Positions 34,488 through 47,332 of a stretch of 64,000 nucleotides of DNA are shown one piece after another. The notes under the pieces are model-generated. The model worked only from the letters and a program-made list of their open reading frames with translations, was not told the origin of the DNA and searched no databases. The stretch's first letter is position 1; each line of letters begins with the position of its first letter. This DNA is from Exophiala sp. HKRS030 (lineage: Eukaryota > Ascomycota > Eurotiomycetes > Chaetothyriales > Herpotrichiellaceae): the NCBI GenBank assembly GCA_023897205.1, contig JAHWDD010000002.1, positions 5,332,001 to 5,396,000 on the forward strand, given 5' to 3'. The position numbers were made by a program, and so were the translations under genes.

Positions 34488-37303
34488 ATGGCTTCTGACA
34501 TTAATCTGACTCAGGATAGTAATTCAACGGAGCCAAGATCAACTATTGCCTGTTGTATTTGTCGTCGACGCAAGATCAAATGCGGCAGAGAACTTCCCTT
34601 CTGCGTCACCTGCCAGCAATCCGCGCAGAACTGTGTGTATCCTGAGAAGGCGCAACGACCAGGTCCCAAGATTGGAGGAACGCGAGACAATGGCAAGCGT
34701 CAGGCGCAGAGTACGAGATCGTCCATCTCCTGTTATTCGCTTGCTCTAATCATGCTCAAGAGTCAGGTGTTCCGGCGGAGATTCTACCCGAGGCTAGAAA
34801 ACGACGTATCTCACAGACCATCTACGAGTATCCCAGGGAGATCGAACAACAAGAGCATCTGACGGCACCGCAGTCGCCAGCAGAGGTCGAGGCGCCAACA
34901 TGGGATGTCAAGACCATGCATAGCCTGGCTTTCATGGTTCATCCTTCCCATGAATCATGTTCTCCAGAAGACCGCTTTGGTCAGACGCCTAGTAGTGTCA
35001 GTCAGAGCGCATCGGAAGCTTTTATCCTAGACAGCTGTTTTACCCTAGGAGTCTCCCAACAGGAAATGGACCAACTGTGAGATCATCTTCCCTCAATCTG
35101 TGGCTCAATCTTAACATGCGACAGCATTGATCAATTTTTCGAGGAGTTTCATTCTTTTCAATTATTCCGAGAACGTCACTTCTATGAGACACTCCGGAAG
35201 TGTATGACTCCTTTGCAACATAAGGCATTACTTGCGTCGGTCTTTACATTCGCCACCAAGGGAGATGCTGAGCACGTGCGAGGAAACCGAGACTTTTTGC
35301 GACGGGAGGCTGGACATGACTTTGGCGACCTGGCCCTGAAGTTTGTCGAAGAGGCTATTCAAGAATGTGGAGATGAGCCCATCCCGCTGATCTTGCTTCA
35401 AGCCCTAATTTTACTGACCCACCTGCTACTCATTCAAGGAGTTAGGGGACGGGCGTGGCGGTATTTGGGACTTGCGATCAGAGCTGCATACGAACTGAAT
35501 CTGCATCTGATCGACGCCAGAAGGGTTAAAGTGGCGTCTCAAATACCTCAGCAATGGGTGGAGGATGAGGAGCGGCGGAGAGCATGGTGGGCAATTTGGG
35601 AAATGGATGTATTCGCCAGTGTGATCCGTCGCTGTCCCACGGGGATCAACTGGTCTCAGATCGAAACATATTTGCCTATCAGAGATGATCTATGGGCAAA
35701 AGGCGAGCCGCAATCTAGTTGCTACCTTGAGCTGAACTCGAATCAACGGTGGAAGTCCTTGGAAGCCTCTCAAAATTCAAGTCCCAAGGCTTGGTTTCTT
35801 GTCATCAGTTCCTTGATGAAAGATGCCCAGACAATAACTAGTCCCACAAATATCGAAAGGGACTTTGGCGAGAACCCGCACTCAAATCCCCAAAGTGCGG
35901 CACCAAAAGAGAGATTTCAAAAAGACCATATTCTGTCAAAGGAGTCAGCCTTACGACTTTGCACTATTCGCAATGCATTGGATTGTGCTCTTATGGCACT
36001 TCCGTCCAATTTGCGATACCGTGGAACTTATCTTTCTTTCGGAACGAGGGCAATGGACCGCTCTCGTGGACTGGCACAGCGGCAGACGGATGCCGCCATC
36101 TACTCCATCCACTTCATGTCTCAGCTCACCAAAATCATGGTTGCCAAAGGATATTTCATCGGGGCATCAAAATATCCCAAGAGAATGAATGATCATCGTC
36201 CATCGACCGAGAACCTCAAGCCTTCCTCAGAACGAGCCGGTTTCCTGCCTTCCAGTCATGAAGCACTCGACCTCGCGTTGGAAGCCGCGGACGAGATTTT
36301 GTTCATTGTTCGACGCAGCTGTGATGATCAATTCAGGTATGTCAACCCATTCCTCGCGAGTACCATCTGGTTTGCTGGAGCGATACAATTGGTGTACCGC
36401 CAACTGAGGTCTTCCGACGCCACGGAGAAAGCTCTGATGGACTCGAATTCCGACTTTCTACGCCTCAGCCACCAGAAGTTCGTTTCCTATTGGAACCTGC
36501 CTGTCGCGTTGAGAAAGAATCTCGAAGAGATTGAAAACGTGCTTCGGTACTTGACCCTGAACATGCAGAAGCATCCTACGGGGGACCATCTCGGGACGAA
36601 ATCGCCTTCGAATCCGCACAAGAAGAGGAATTTGACTTGTTCAGACGGAAGATCAACAAAGGACGGAGATGCAACAAATTCCGTCGATATTGCATGGTAT
36701 AAGAACCGGAGACTCCCAGGTCAGTCTCCCCGATGTTTGAGCTTGATGACGCTGAAACCTATCACAGGAACTACTGCGGTGGTTACAATGACCGACGACA
36801 ACCAACAAATAAAAAGAAGCCAGCCTCGGCCTCCCCGGGAAAGTGTAGATAATGGAGGAAATCCTTCAAGCGACCGTGCAACAGACATCGGCGTCAATCA
36901 AGCCAACGATCAATCTCTGAGTCTCATGAGCACCCCGAATGCTCAGATCCTTGGTGGAGGATCCCAGATTAGAAACAGTAATAACCAATATGAGGCGCAG
37001 GCCAAGCAGAGCCAGCAACCACAAGATCGATTTCAACAGATGGCAACTACGCCGTTCGAAGCCTCGCTTGACGGCCTCTCCATGGCGGAAAGACAACCGT
37101 ATGCGCGGAATGGACTTCCTACAGGCCATGACCACCACAACTTGCCCAACCAATGGCTTGAGTCCATTGATGGAACGTTCTACTCCCCGGGCTTCACGGA
37201 TAATGCATTGGATCTTTCTACATACCTAGACTCAATGTACTCTGGTCCATTTACCGATGATTTATCGGGCAATGGGTTTGTATTTTCACGACAGCAGGAA
37301 TAG
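34488..37303 (+). CDS. Zn2Cys6 transcription factor with fungal_trans domain
   Basis: Three exons: 34488-34710, 34761-35076 and 35125-37303, total 2718 nt, 905 aa. The zinc cluster at residues 22-49 has the spacing C-x2-C-x6-C-x6-C-x2-C-x6-C with a basic RRRKIK stretch. A linker (RPGPKIGGTRD) follows, then a Ser/Glu-rich region, and from about residue 200 the fungal-specific transcription factor homology domain: LLQALILLTHLLLIQG, GRAWRYLGLAIRAAYELNLHL, EERRRAWWAIWEMDVFAS. The C-terminus (from about 690) is Gln/Asn/Ser-rich and probably activating. Placed between the P450 and SDR, it is the likely local regulator; the inverted repeat at 30882-30904 is a candidate target. The introns were chosen because the zinc cluster and activation region are otherwise in different frames, and both give clean GT-AG joints. 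Confidence 0.9.
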
Positions 37304-38226
37304 TTCTGAGGAGAGGCTCTACGAGTGAGGAGGTCCTCTCACTTATCGGCAAGAATTACAAGTTCATATTTCAGCCGCATGTTTGATGAAAATAAATGTT
37401 GCATCAAGTTCCATCATGGATAATTGATGTGCAGAAGCTAGGTTTGGAGAGCATGATCCCGTGCTGCTTTCATCCAGCAACAGCCTACTGACGGGAGAGG
37501 CCGGACGAACAGAGAGACACTCTAATTTTCGAAGTCCCACTCCCTGCTTTTAGCCCTACTCGAGATTGGCGACGGGTAGTGGACAAGGAAACATGGAGAC
37601 GTTCCTCTCTTAACTCGCATCGAAACTTTGTGCACTCATTCATGATTCATGAATCCTAGGTGAGAGTGCCAAGTCGGAGAATTGCACATGATTCCCCCAA
37701 GCATAGTTGGACATATTTGTGGCACATGAAAGTGAGACCTTGTGATTGTGACTGAAATCCGCCTCAAGCCACGGGTCTTCCAAGGTCTTATACAGCTTTC
37801 ATAGAGTTCCTTTGACAATGCGGAAAGGCAAGGGCAATTCCTAGAATCTGTAGTTCCGCAAGAATCACCTCCGAAATAATTATGTGCAACGGACTGATTG
37901 TAATCAACCGTTTGCGTATACGAGGACTGTTTTGCAGTATGCGGAGGGCTGTTCACCTCATGGACTAAATGGTCCGATAATTGTTCCGCGCACCATGCAG
38001 ACTATGCGAGAGAGACGGGAAGAGTTACTTCTCATTTCATTGGATGGATAGTGGTTTCGCACGTCCCAGAACGCGATCTCCACCTATTTGTGCCTTGTTC
38101 ATCGACCACCGCGGCCGAGTTCTCAACGAATATTGCATAGTGAATCTTGCTACTTGTACCAACCATGTTCCGTGCGAGGCGAAATCGCGTATCACTCCAT
38201 CGCCAGGTCAAATTGTCATCAACACC
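37304..38226. other. Intergenic
   Basis: 923 bp; regulator 3' flank and SDR promoter. No gene, and no copy of the 30882-30904 palindrome seen here. Confidence 0.5.
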
Positions 38227-39133
38227 ATGGGTGGCCTCGGTCTCGAAGGGTAAGTCGATCGACGTAGTGTTTGCTCCTCCATCCCGACGGTCAAACCAAG
38301 TCAATTGTCGTTGGACCAGAAGTCGCTCAAACTAACTCGTCTTCTATCCGCCTAGAATCGCCTTCATAACAGGTGCTGGAGGTGCAGTCGGCTTCTCCGT
38401 TGCAATCGGCCTTGCACGTCATGGTGTCAAACAGATCGCTGGACTCGACATCGATGATAAAGGTCTTCAAAGTACGAAGAACAAACTTGCCGAAAGCCAT
38501 CCCGACGTGGAATTTCACCCAGTCCAGGCCGATCTGTCATCCGAAGAAGCTATATCCAACGCAATCGCTGAGGTAGTTGCAAAATTTGGGCGTATTGACT
38601 ATGCGATCAACAACGCCGGCATCGGACAGCCTCTACTGCCCTCTGCCGATCTTGATACCAAGAATTTCGACAAGACAATGGGTGTCAACTTCCGCGGACT
38701 GTGGTTGTGCGAAAAATACGAACTGCAGCAGATTAAGCAACAAGATGCACGATCCACACACCCATTCAACAAGTCCCTGAAGGAGCGTGGCGCGATTGTC
38801 AACGTCACGTCTGTGCTGGGCCTTCTAGCCATGTCGAATTTGAGTGCGTACTCATCATCGAAGCACGCAATTGTGGGCCTAACCAAGTGTGATGCATTGG
38901 ACTATGCGAAGGAAGGTATCAGAATCAATGCTGTTGCGCCTGGTTTCATTGACACGCCTCTTTTGCTAGAGGAGACGAGAACGTTGTTGAAACCAGTCAT
39001 TGATCGGGTGCCCCAAGGCAGATTGGCAACTCCGGAGGAAATTGCGGATGCAATTTGTTTTCTGTGCAGCGGATATGCCTCTCACATCACCGGCATTACA
39101 CTGCCGGTTGATGGTGGATTGACAGCTACATGA
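38227..39133 (+). CDS. Short-chain dehydrogenase/reductase (classical SDR)
   Basis: NAD(P)-dependent oxidoreductase. Exon 1 (38227-38249) encodes only MGGLGLEG; intron 38250-38355; exon 2 38356-39133; 266 aa. The cofactor loop is FITGAGGAVGFSVA, where the usual central G of TGxxxGxG is Ala. AGLDID after beta-2 ends in Asp, which favours NAD(H). INNAGI is the NNAG motif, IVNVTSVLGL carries the catalytic Ser, and YSSSKHAIVGL the YxxxK pair. Active site complete. It ends with the usual GITLPVDGGLTAT tail. An insertion around DARSTHPFNKSLKERG lies between the helices before the Ser. Together with the P450 and SnoaL-like genes it suggests a tailoring pathway. Frame intact. Confidence 0.92.
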
Positions 39134-39843
39134 TTCGATAACTGAACACATGTAACATCAATGTTTATGAGGTTGATCGTATCAGATATAAGCCTTTCTC
39201 ATTATCTGATACATTTCCACGTCTTTGGATCAAAACCTTCTCAACCTGCAAGGCCACAGAGTCACCCGTGAGCGTCTTGCTAAGAACATGAAGAACATGA
39301 GCCGAGCTCCAGATCGCGTGTCGAACCCTCCTGGTACCCACGCTGGTCTCGAATTAATCAATAAGGAACGAAGAGTATAGCGAGAAGATCTGGTCAAAGT
39401 TTGCTTCATTCAAGTGGATTCCTCAGTGAGGCACGTAGATCATCAGGCCGGGACAGAAGGTCTGACATATCGCTCTGTTGCGCCTAATCCCGAATTCGTC
39501 TTTTTTTCCTTCTGAATCGACAAGTAGGCGCATTTTCTTATCCGAACAGCTAAATCCTGCCTCCATCGAAACCCACGATTTTGGGAGCATGGTAGTCATG
39601 TCGGCTTGGCTACCGACGGCGCTGAAGTATGACAACAATCTGTTCTGCAGATCGGTATTTGGTGCAGCCACTGATCCATGGCTTTGTCTGAAGCACAAGT
39701 CCCCGCGAACAAAGAAGTGACTCGACAATGATTTTCTTACAATAGGGTTTGAAACTCTTTTGACAGCCTTTGCACAATAGTACAAAGCATATGATACAGC
39801 CCAGCTGTGCCCGACAGACATAAAAGGCCAATTTCTCTTGAAC
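39134..39843. other. Intergenic
   Basis: 710 bp. No supported gene; a minus-strand frame at 39423-39869 looks random. Confidence 0.5.
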
Positions 39844-41261
39844 ATGTGTCCTTTCCCAGAAAGATCCATCAGAAACTACTGCGATCGGATCGTGGAAATC
39901 CAAAACATGGATATCTTCACGGAACAAGACGAAATTGATTCATACGATCGACTCGACGATTGCGACAATGATGGGATCAGCCAGTTTCGAGAAGTCGTGC
40001 GAGCCATTGACTTCAACAAAATCAAAGAGTTGGCCCTGGGCATTCGCCTGAAGGAGATGGCTGATTTACGACCAACAATGAATGGTGTTGAACCTCAGGT
40101 GGACAACTCTCTGTCCTGCAGAATCGATTTCAAGCCTATGCGGGGATCTTTCAACATTGTCTTCGTCATCAGATGGTCGGATGGAGTCAAGTGGGTTGTC
40201 AGAATCCCTGGCGATGGGCTCCAGTATAAACTGATGTCGAGGATGAAGATGAGCTCTGAGTACCAGACTATGGAGTATATCCGCAAGCGTACCAAGATCC
40301 CATCCCCAGAATCTTCGCTTGGGAGACTGACCCGACAGTAGTTGGCGCACCATTTGCGTTGTTGGAATATATCGAGGGCAAACCGCTGCACCGCTTTTGG
40401 AGGCGGATGGGAACCTCTAAAGAAACCAAGATCAGAATTTTGCACAAGATCGCCCAACACATGTCACAGCTTTATGCTCTCGAGTTTCCAGAGATGGGAA
40501 TGTTGAGCTTCAACAATTCCGAAGAAGAGCCCTTTATTAGCTGTGCTATCTTGAACAAAGTTGAGTACCTGAATCCCTGGGGTACAGTATACATGCAGGA
40601 TTACCATCCGTCATTAGAAACACTATTGATGGCGACCTTGAAAGATCGAGACCATAGTGATCAGGAATTTGGCAGTATCAATACCCTTGAGGTCGCCATT
40701 GCGTCAATGCCCGAATTCCTGAGAACACGAGGTCCTTTCTACCTTTCTGCACCTGATCTCGATATGCAAAATATCATGATCGACGAACAGGAAAATATCA
40801 CAGGATACATTGACTGGGATAATGTCATGACATTGCCCGCGGCGGCTGGGTTTGGTCGCTATCCCATGTGGATCACCGAAGACTGGAAATTTCCCGTTTA
40901 CGCAGGGATGCACCCTCGCCCTGTGGAAGACATTCCTTTCAATGCATCTCAAGGACTATTATCCGAATACCGACGACACTATCATGAAGCTTTCGTCAAA
41001 GCCTGCGGTCCAGGATATGATGAGCGCCAGACAAGATTCTCCGACATTGTTGAAGCTATTTGGTTCGGTGTGGAGAGACCTCGCGCTCTTCGCGCGACCG
41101 CTGTAAGGCTGTTGAAGAACGCCAAAGTGACTTTCACCATGCAGGAGTGGATTAATGCTGGTCGAGCTCGTGATCCACATAGGCTCAAGAAACAAATTGA
41201 GGACGCATTCCGACTTATGTGGGAAACCCGGGTTGGGATGGTTGACAATGTGTGCAGATGA
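39844..41261 (+). CDS. APH/choline-kinase-like phosphotransferase (copy 2), one frame break
   Basis: Paralog of the kinase at 24062-25747 (same order of blocks: GSFNIVFVIRWSDGVKWVVRIP, IRKRTKIPSPE, GAPFALLEYIEG, then DLDMQNIMID, GYIDWDNV, RYPMWITEDW). Start uncertain: ATG at 39844 or 39907. The reading frame switches just after KIPSPE, near 40311. Adding one A to the AA of GAATCT gives PSPEIFAWE, matching PVPEVYTWE in copy 1, and a coding length of 1419 nt (472 aa). As in copy 1, the HxD histidine before the catalytic Asp is missing (APDLDMQN), while D-x4-N and the IDWD metal site remain. The C-terminus is shorter than in copy 1. Substrate unknown. An assembly deletion is more likely than decay because both halves are well preserved. 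Confidence 0.82.
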
Positions 41262-42517
41262 TGCATACCTATGTTTATCCCTTGAAGGATGGCGTGCTGC
41301 ACGTATGCTGAATGACATCAACCAGCACCAGATGATGCGGCATTCCATCGAAACAAGCACAATAGACTGTGGTAAACCAAATTAGAACTACTTAGAATAA
41401 TCGTCATAGAATATGACCCTAATCAATGATCGACCTGACTTCACCACAGAAAAGTTCATCCAAGACAAGACCTCGCTCTGGGACTCATGCTATGCGTTCA
41501 TTGGTGGTTGAAGGATAATCTCGTTAATTACTGATCAATGAAAAATAAGGCGCCCGACTCCTCCTTAGGTGTGCTCGGGTACACGATACTGTTACTTAGG
41601 GATTCCGACGAATCTCAACCCCTGACTCTATTTCGCCATTGGTTCCATGAGTCCTCATCCAGGTCAACTCCCATCTGCTTTGAGAGGCCCGAGTCCGTTC
41701 CCTCGCCTGCTACGGTTGAAACACTGCACGAAACCTCTATTCTGCACGCCATGACCTGATTACGGGTATCCCAAGTCTTCGGCCACTGGGCTACTTCTCT
41801 AGGATCAATTATTACTCTTCAGCCCCTTTACACCTCAAATGGGTCGCAATCAATTGTTCATCGCAGCGCCAGTCGCACAGAAACAGAATGCGCCGTAGCC
41901 TGTTACAATAATTGAATAAATAACACGGCATCCTCGTAGACAAAGATCATTAAGTGAAAGCAAAGCAGCGAACCGGTGGCACTTCTGGAGGCTGAAACAA
42001 CATCTAAAGGCCGGTGCATACAACCCCTGCAGCACAGCGGCACAGGGCGAACGGCTGAACCTTGGACTATCAGACTAAACAAATGCAGCCTTGGCTCTGA
42101 TCCTTCAAAAATCCTTCCACTATGTTCAACCAAATCGCCCCCAATTAGCTTCCTTCACGATCAATGCCATGGCGAATCCTATACTACTTTCGTTGTCTAG
42201 CTCGATCCTTAACCGCCCTGGACTCGGATTGTCACTCGATTGCAGCAGCGTACAGTAATCAAGCTCGTCTTCCTCTCATTTCTGCGCACCCTCAACCACA
42301 GCAAACATGGGGCTAGTTTTTGGACAACTGCCCTTCGTAGGACGTTGTATAAGGCTTTGTCACGCCATGTGCTGTCCGGCAGACTATTTCTTCCTACGAA
42401 GCCACTCCAAGGATTCAATTTCATTGATTTCCGCCCAACCTACGCGAAATCCTTCGACGTGAAAACATTGCTTCCAGGACGTTGCTGGATGAGAGCGCTC
42501 AACACCTGCCGACCGAC
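41262..42517. other. Intergenic
   Basis: 1.25 kb, no supported gene on either strand. The right part is the leader/promoter of the next gene. Confidence 0.5.
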
Positions 42518-44950
42518 ATGGTAGACTCCAGATACTCGCGTCTAAATCCTCAGGTGCAGCAGGATCTCGTGTCGAGCGCGGATCCTTCAACAAGAACAAC
42601 ATTGCAATTCAGCAATTCAATTCCCCAACCTAATTCGCACAGTCGATTAGTCTCGCCGCAGCACTCCAGTAGTGCCAGCTCGAATAGTAGCTCCAAGAGG
42701 GGACCACAGGCGACTGCTTATTCCGTGTCTGGCGCCGGCAGCAACGATGGAATTGCTTATACAGGCTTTCAGTCTACCATAGCTTATGAGAAACCCAGTT
42801 AGCAACACCTTTGGCCATTGCTGATGCTTTGAACAAGCTGACTTGTGATCCAGAAAACTCACGGACGAGAACAAGCAGCTCGTTGTTCAAAGTAGCTTCG
42901 TCAATATGGTCAGCGGGCCGAAACTTGTCGATTTCGCATTTCAGGATTCCTTCCGTGGCCGCACCATGGGAGCACGAGATATCGGAGAAATGCGCTTCGA
43001 GTCTGGGTGATGGAAGTGGACCTGGAGCACCCCAATCTGGGCCACCATCAGAGACGATTCGTTATTTCGATCATCACCGCCAACGACGACGAGTGTTTCT
43101 GAACAGCCTCGTCAAGTTTTTGATCACATTGTTCTTCGCAGCCGCCCTCTTCGGGACGATCTATGGTTTCGCAACGCTGAAAACCGGCATGACTTCGACG
43201 CGCAAGCGATTCTATAATGCTCTTGTGACAGGTATTTCGCTCTGTCTGGGTCTCAACGTGGTATCGTCGTTCAAAGCGTTTGCACAAATGATGAGATGGA
43301 GGTTCCTCGCTTCCGGATATCGCCCTCTGCAGGATTTCGAGCTAGTGTTGAACTGTGATAGCCAGTCACAGGTCTTTCGTCTGCTCTGGGCAGGTCGAAC
43401 GAGGGGACGGTGGTGGCCGAATAAAGTGCAGAGTCTGGCATTTTTCTGGCTGCTTCTGAACGTAGCTGTGCAAGTCTTCATTGCTCTTCTGGGTTTGACC
43501 TATTCGATTGATGTATCTGACGAATTTGTTATGCTTGATTACGGTGAGTGTGGCTCTGATAGGGAAGCCCCTCTATTCAACCAAGACATTTACTGACATC
43601 ACTCTCAAAGGGCTTGTAAGTGTCGCCAATCTTACATTCATCGGCGACGAAACCACCTCGGAGCAGTATGCGACGAGCTCCAACGAAAGTGCTTACAGCC
43701 TCTTAGCACAATTTGCCAACGCCAATGTTTGGGGCATGACTGGGCAAGACTACCAACTTGAGACTATTGCCTTCAACGAATACACGGGTGGTGAGCAGCG
43801 GATTTATACCGACCCGGACGACACTTTGTTCTGGTACCGCTTCATTGACCGATCGCCTAACAAGTACTCTGATGCTGCAGCTACGGGACGAACTGTGAAT
43901 ACGACAGCATCATGCAAGAGCTACGACGTGGTGTTCGGCGGCTATGGCGGCTTCAACACATTGAACGAAAGCCTTCAGAGCTTGGTTACCTGGGTTGACG
44001 ATGATGGGATAAATGTGACGTTCTCAATACCCGAAGTGGCCACAGGCGCCACCACCTGGATGGCGAATGTAAGTTCCGACTGTGGCGATAGATGCTTGCA
44101 ACTATACGCATTGCAAACCGCCACAAACGAGACCGGCGACGTACCATTCCCACGCTTTTGGAAGTGCTTTTCGAACGTCAGTACAGTAGATGGCATTGAT
44201 GGATATCCTGTCTATGAAGGTGAAGACCCATACACACTACCCGACATCCAGGCACAGATCTTGGCCGGCGCCATCGGATGGTCTGGGGTCATCACCTCGT
44301 ACGACACAGAGGGCCTTGACATCGACGATCTTCAAAGAGTTCGGTATCCGCTCGATTCTCAGTGGAGTCCGCCGGGCAACGTGACCGAGCGGGAAATGGC
44401 GCGGCTGGTGGAAAAATTCACGGCCGGTGCGATTTCCGCCCTGGACATGAATGGGCCTCGGATTACAGTCAATGGATTTGCACCTGGACCTGCACAAATC
44501 GTTAAGGTGACATGGAGCCGAGCGGCATTGATCTTGGCCGGCGTGCCCCTCATCCACTTCTTGGTCATGCTCGCCGTCATCTCGTTCGCCAATAAAGCCA
44601 TCATCAAAGACGGAAGCTACCTGTCCACGGCGAGGTTGCTGAGACCGATCGTGGATAAACTAGGAGATAACGGATGCTTGTTGACAGGTGATGAGATCGC
44701 TGAGACGCTTGGTAATTTCAGAGTGATCTATGGCGTAAGGGATCCTGGTGTTGGCAATGTTCCCGCTTTTGGTGCTGGAGATGATGGAGGTATCAGGCAC
44801 GTTGATGTCTTAAAAGAGAGCGAGGGTTTGGGATATAGGAGAGGAAGGATGCCAGTGGGTAGATACGATGGCTTATCAGGCAAAGATCAAGATCAAGAAC
44901 GGGTTGGCTTGCTATCTGAATCGCCCCAGGCTGGCATGGACTTGCCCTAG
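42518..44950 (+). CDS. Large fungal membrane protein with long extracytoplasmic loop, one frame break
   Basis: ATG at 42518; exon 1 to 43543, intron 43544-43610, exon 2 43611-44950; about 788 aa once one base is added. Residues 1-90 are Ser-rich and disordered. Then three membrane spans (FLITLFFAAALFGTIYGFATL; NALVTGISLCLGLNVVSSF; SLAFFWLLLNVAVQVFIALLGL), a long glycosylation-prone loop of about 350 residues with many N-x-S/T sites and Cys pairs (DCGDRC), a fourth span (AALILAGVPLIHFLVMLAVISFA), and a 120-residue cytosolic tail. This is the layout of a large, uncharacterised Pezizomycotina membrane family. The frame shifts after TIAYEK at 42791-42793; one more A in AAA joins it to TQLATPLAIADAL. 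Function unknown, possibly plasma-membrane or wall sensing. Confidence 0.8.
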
Positions 44951-45289
44951 ACTTCTGGCCCGAACGCTTTAATGCTCAATTGCGGAATACGAATTCATGT
45001 ATCTGAACGAATACACGACATGTTTGGAGACGGATAGCGTGTGGTGTTGACTGTACAAGTTAGAGAGCATGAGAAGCATTGGACTTACTGACAATCTTTC
45101 TAAGAACAAGAATTTGGCTCTATTTGTATCTAAATCTAAATACTCTCGCAAGCCTAGGATTCGTCCGGTATTCATTCGGACCTGCGCATGTGATGATGCT
45201 GAGTGCATTTCGTCCACAGACTATACGCACAAATCGACACAACATCTTGTTACTCGAACTCAAAGCGACAGACCTGGGTAAGTCGGGTT
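44951..45289. other. Intergenic, convergent 3' flanks
   Basis: 339 bp between two convergent genes. No other feature. Confidence 0.5.
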
Positions 45290-46665
45290 CTATATTCCAG
45301 AATTTCGGCCTTCATAAGTTGTTCGTGCGTTAGAGCGTGTTCTATAGCTTCGGTTGCTTGGGTTTCCTCTCCACCGGGCCCCCATCATCTTCTTCCATTG
45401 TGCATCGACGGTTTGTTTCTCAACAAGTGATTTTGAATCCCAATTCCGTCGATGTTCCTCCTCATCCTTACACCATAACTTCAATTCGTTGCCGATCCAT
45501 TCTGAGGCATTGTCAGCAGTCCTGTCGACGGCTTCCATCGCGATAAGGTGGCCAATGTCTTCGAAAAGCACACTTTTCACTCTACCAGAAGCAACGCCAC
45601 CACTGCCGCCAACACCAACGCCAGTATTATCCATCTTGGCCTTACAATTTTGCGGCGTGCCAACATCGGACTTCCCTCCAAAGACATAAAGCACGCTTGG
45701 TCGAAGCTCTTGGAGTCGGAAAAAAGCTGCTGGGGGTTCAGCGCGGTAGAATGGTGATATGACAGGTAGGTTTGGGTTGAGATCTGGATGAGTCTTGCGA
45801 TTCACCGGTTTTCCGTTAGTCCCGTAGCCCTCATAGTTGGGCCGCAAGAAAGTGAAGACTTCCTGATGCAACGGAGTAGTGAGCGTAACCTGAGAAGATT
45901 TCTGGTCGCCATTAAGTGGATGAAGCATTGTCGGCAAATTTCTGAGTCCATATTGAATCCATCGATCCAGGACTCGAGAATCCCATGACTGATAGAATTT
46001 ACTTGCTTTGAAGCCTTTGGCAGCTTCTTCCCTCGATGGCCAAATATCTCGCCGAAATGTAGACAATCGGGCTGGATTCGGACCAAGCTCTGGAGCTGTG
46101 GTCGAATAAAGTTGGATGACAGGGTCAATCAAGACCAATGTAGTAAACAAACGGGGATGCATGTAGGCAAGATTAACCCTGAATTTCGGTTAGCAGTGTC
46201 AAATGAGTGAATGGAGCGGCAGATATACAAATGGAATCCTCCCATCGAATGACCAATCCCTACCAGTGGCCGTGGCATCTCGTCTCTCTTGAGATTGATC
46301 AGATGCAAAAGGTCCCTAGGATGGTCACTCCATGATGGGTCGTTTCCTAACAGTTGCTCATTTAATACGCTGCTCTGGCCTTGTTGTGCAACATCGGCAA
46401 TCCAAATACTTCTAATTCGAAATCCGTTCTTCTTAGACCTGGCAAAGATGTCATCCCACAAGGGTTCGTAGAGTTCTTTTGGAAAGCCGTTTGCATGGGC
46501 GCCAATGATGGTGACATCGCCCGGTTGTGGATCAGGATTATCTTTGGGAATATATTGTTTCACAGCCAAGTGTAAAACAGTCTCTTGAGGCCCGCTTGTC
46601 GCTCGAGCATATTCTCGAATATGTTGAGTTGGTATGTGATGCTCGACGATGTGGAATGAAGACAT
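45290..46665 (-). CDS. Alpha/beta hydrolase (Lpx1-like)
   Basis: Two exons, 46665-46229 and 46178-45290 (intron 46228-46179, 50 bp), 441 aa. The oxyanion strand is IIGAHANGFPKELYEPLWDDI, a block typical of the fungal Lpx1/toxin-biosynthesis-like hydrolase family. The nucleophile elbow is GIGHSMGG (Ser in G-x-S-x-G), directly before the splice. The acid is probably in VLYVFGGKSDV and the His in FEDIGHLIAMEAV. Ends in a basic Arg/Asn-rich tail without a PTS1 tripeptide, so peroxisomal targeting as in yeast Lpx1 is not supported. The start at 46665 (MSSFHIVEHHIP) is preferred over 46701. Divergent from the Rtt107 gene. Substrate unknown. Confidence 0.88.
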
Positions 46666-47332
46666 GCTGAATGCTACGAGATCCTTGCCAGCCGCCCACA
46701 ACCAATAAACTAGCCCAAGAAAAGCAGGATTACCAAGAAATGAACAATCTAGATACAGTTATCAAAAGCAGAAACATGAAAATAGAGATTCCTGGGGATA
46801 CATGATGGAGGGCTATGGAGATCGCTTTTGATTGCCCAGGACGTCATGTGCCGAGGTCCGGAGCCGTGGCGGCGGAACGGTTCCTGCTTGCCTTCTTGGT
46901 CATAAACATTCTCACTGAAGAAATCATTGCATGGGCAGATGGCGAATTTCAGCATAGAGTCCTGTCTCGCATTTAAAGCACATTGCCCGAAAATGCGCCT
47001 GCCAATCATCTTCAAGGACTTACTTTGATTTCGAATGTGAGGTAACGCTACGGTTCAGGTCGACCAAAAGGCCGAAGACGAGAACAACTGTCACGTGAGT
47101 GCGTGTCATTACAAACGCACCTTCCCCATTTTTGCCTGTGGTCAAGTGGCGGCAGTCGCGAGTTTAGAGTGGTTTATCGTCGCGCCTTCCACGCCTCGAC
47201 GCGTTGAGGGTCGCGTTTCCAATTCCCTTGTAGCCTCGTCACCGGGTCGAGTTACATGCTGTCGACCACTTCAACAATAACAACAACGAGTACCCTCACG
47301 TCCATGTCTAATCCAATGCTATTCACCTGCCC
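46666..47332. promoter_or_regulatory. Divergent upstream region of hydrolase and Rtt107/Brc1 genes
   Basis: 667 bp between the two ATGs. No motif claimed. Confidence 0.4.

Noticed and set aside
39300..39350. Possible minus-strand tRNA because of a GGGTTCGACA-like T-loop
   Set aside because: Neither the T stem nor an acceptor stem can be paired around it.
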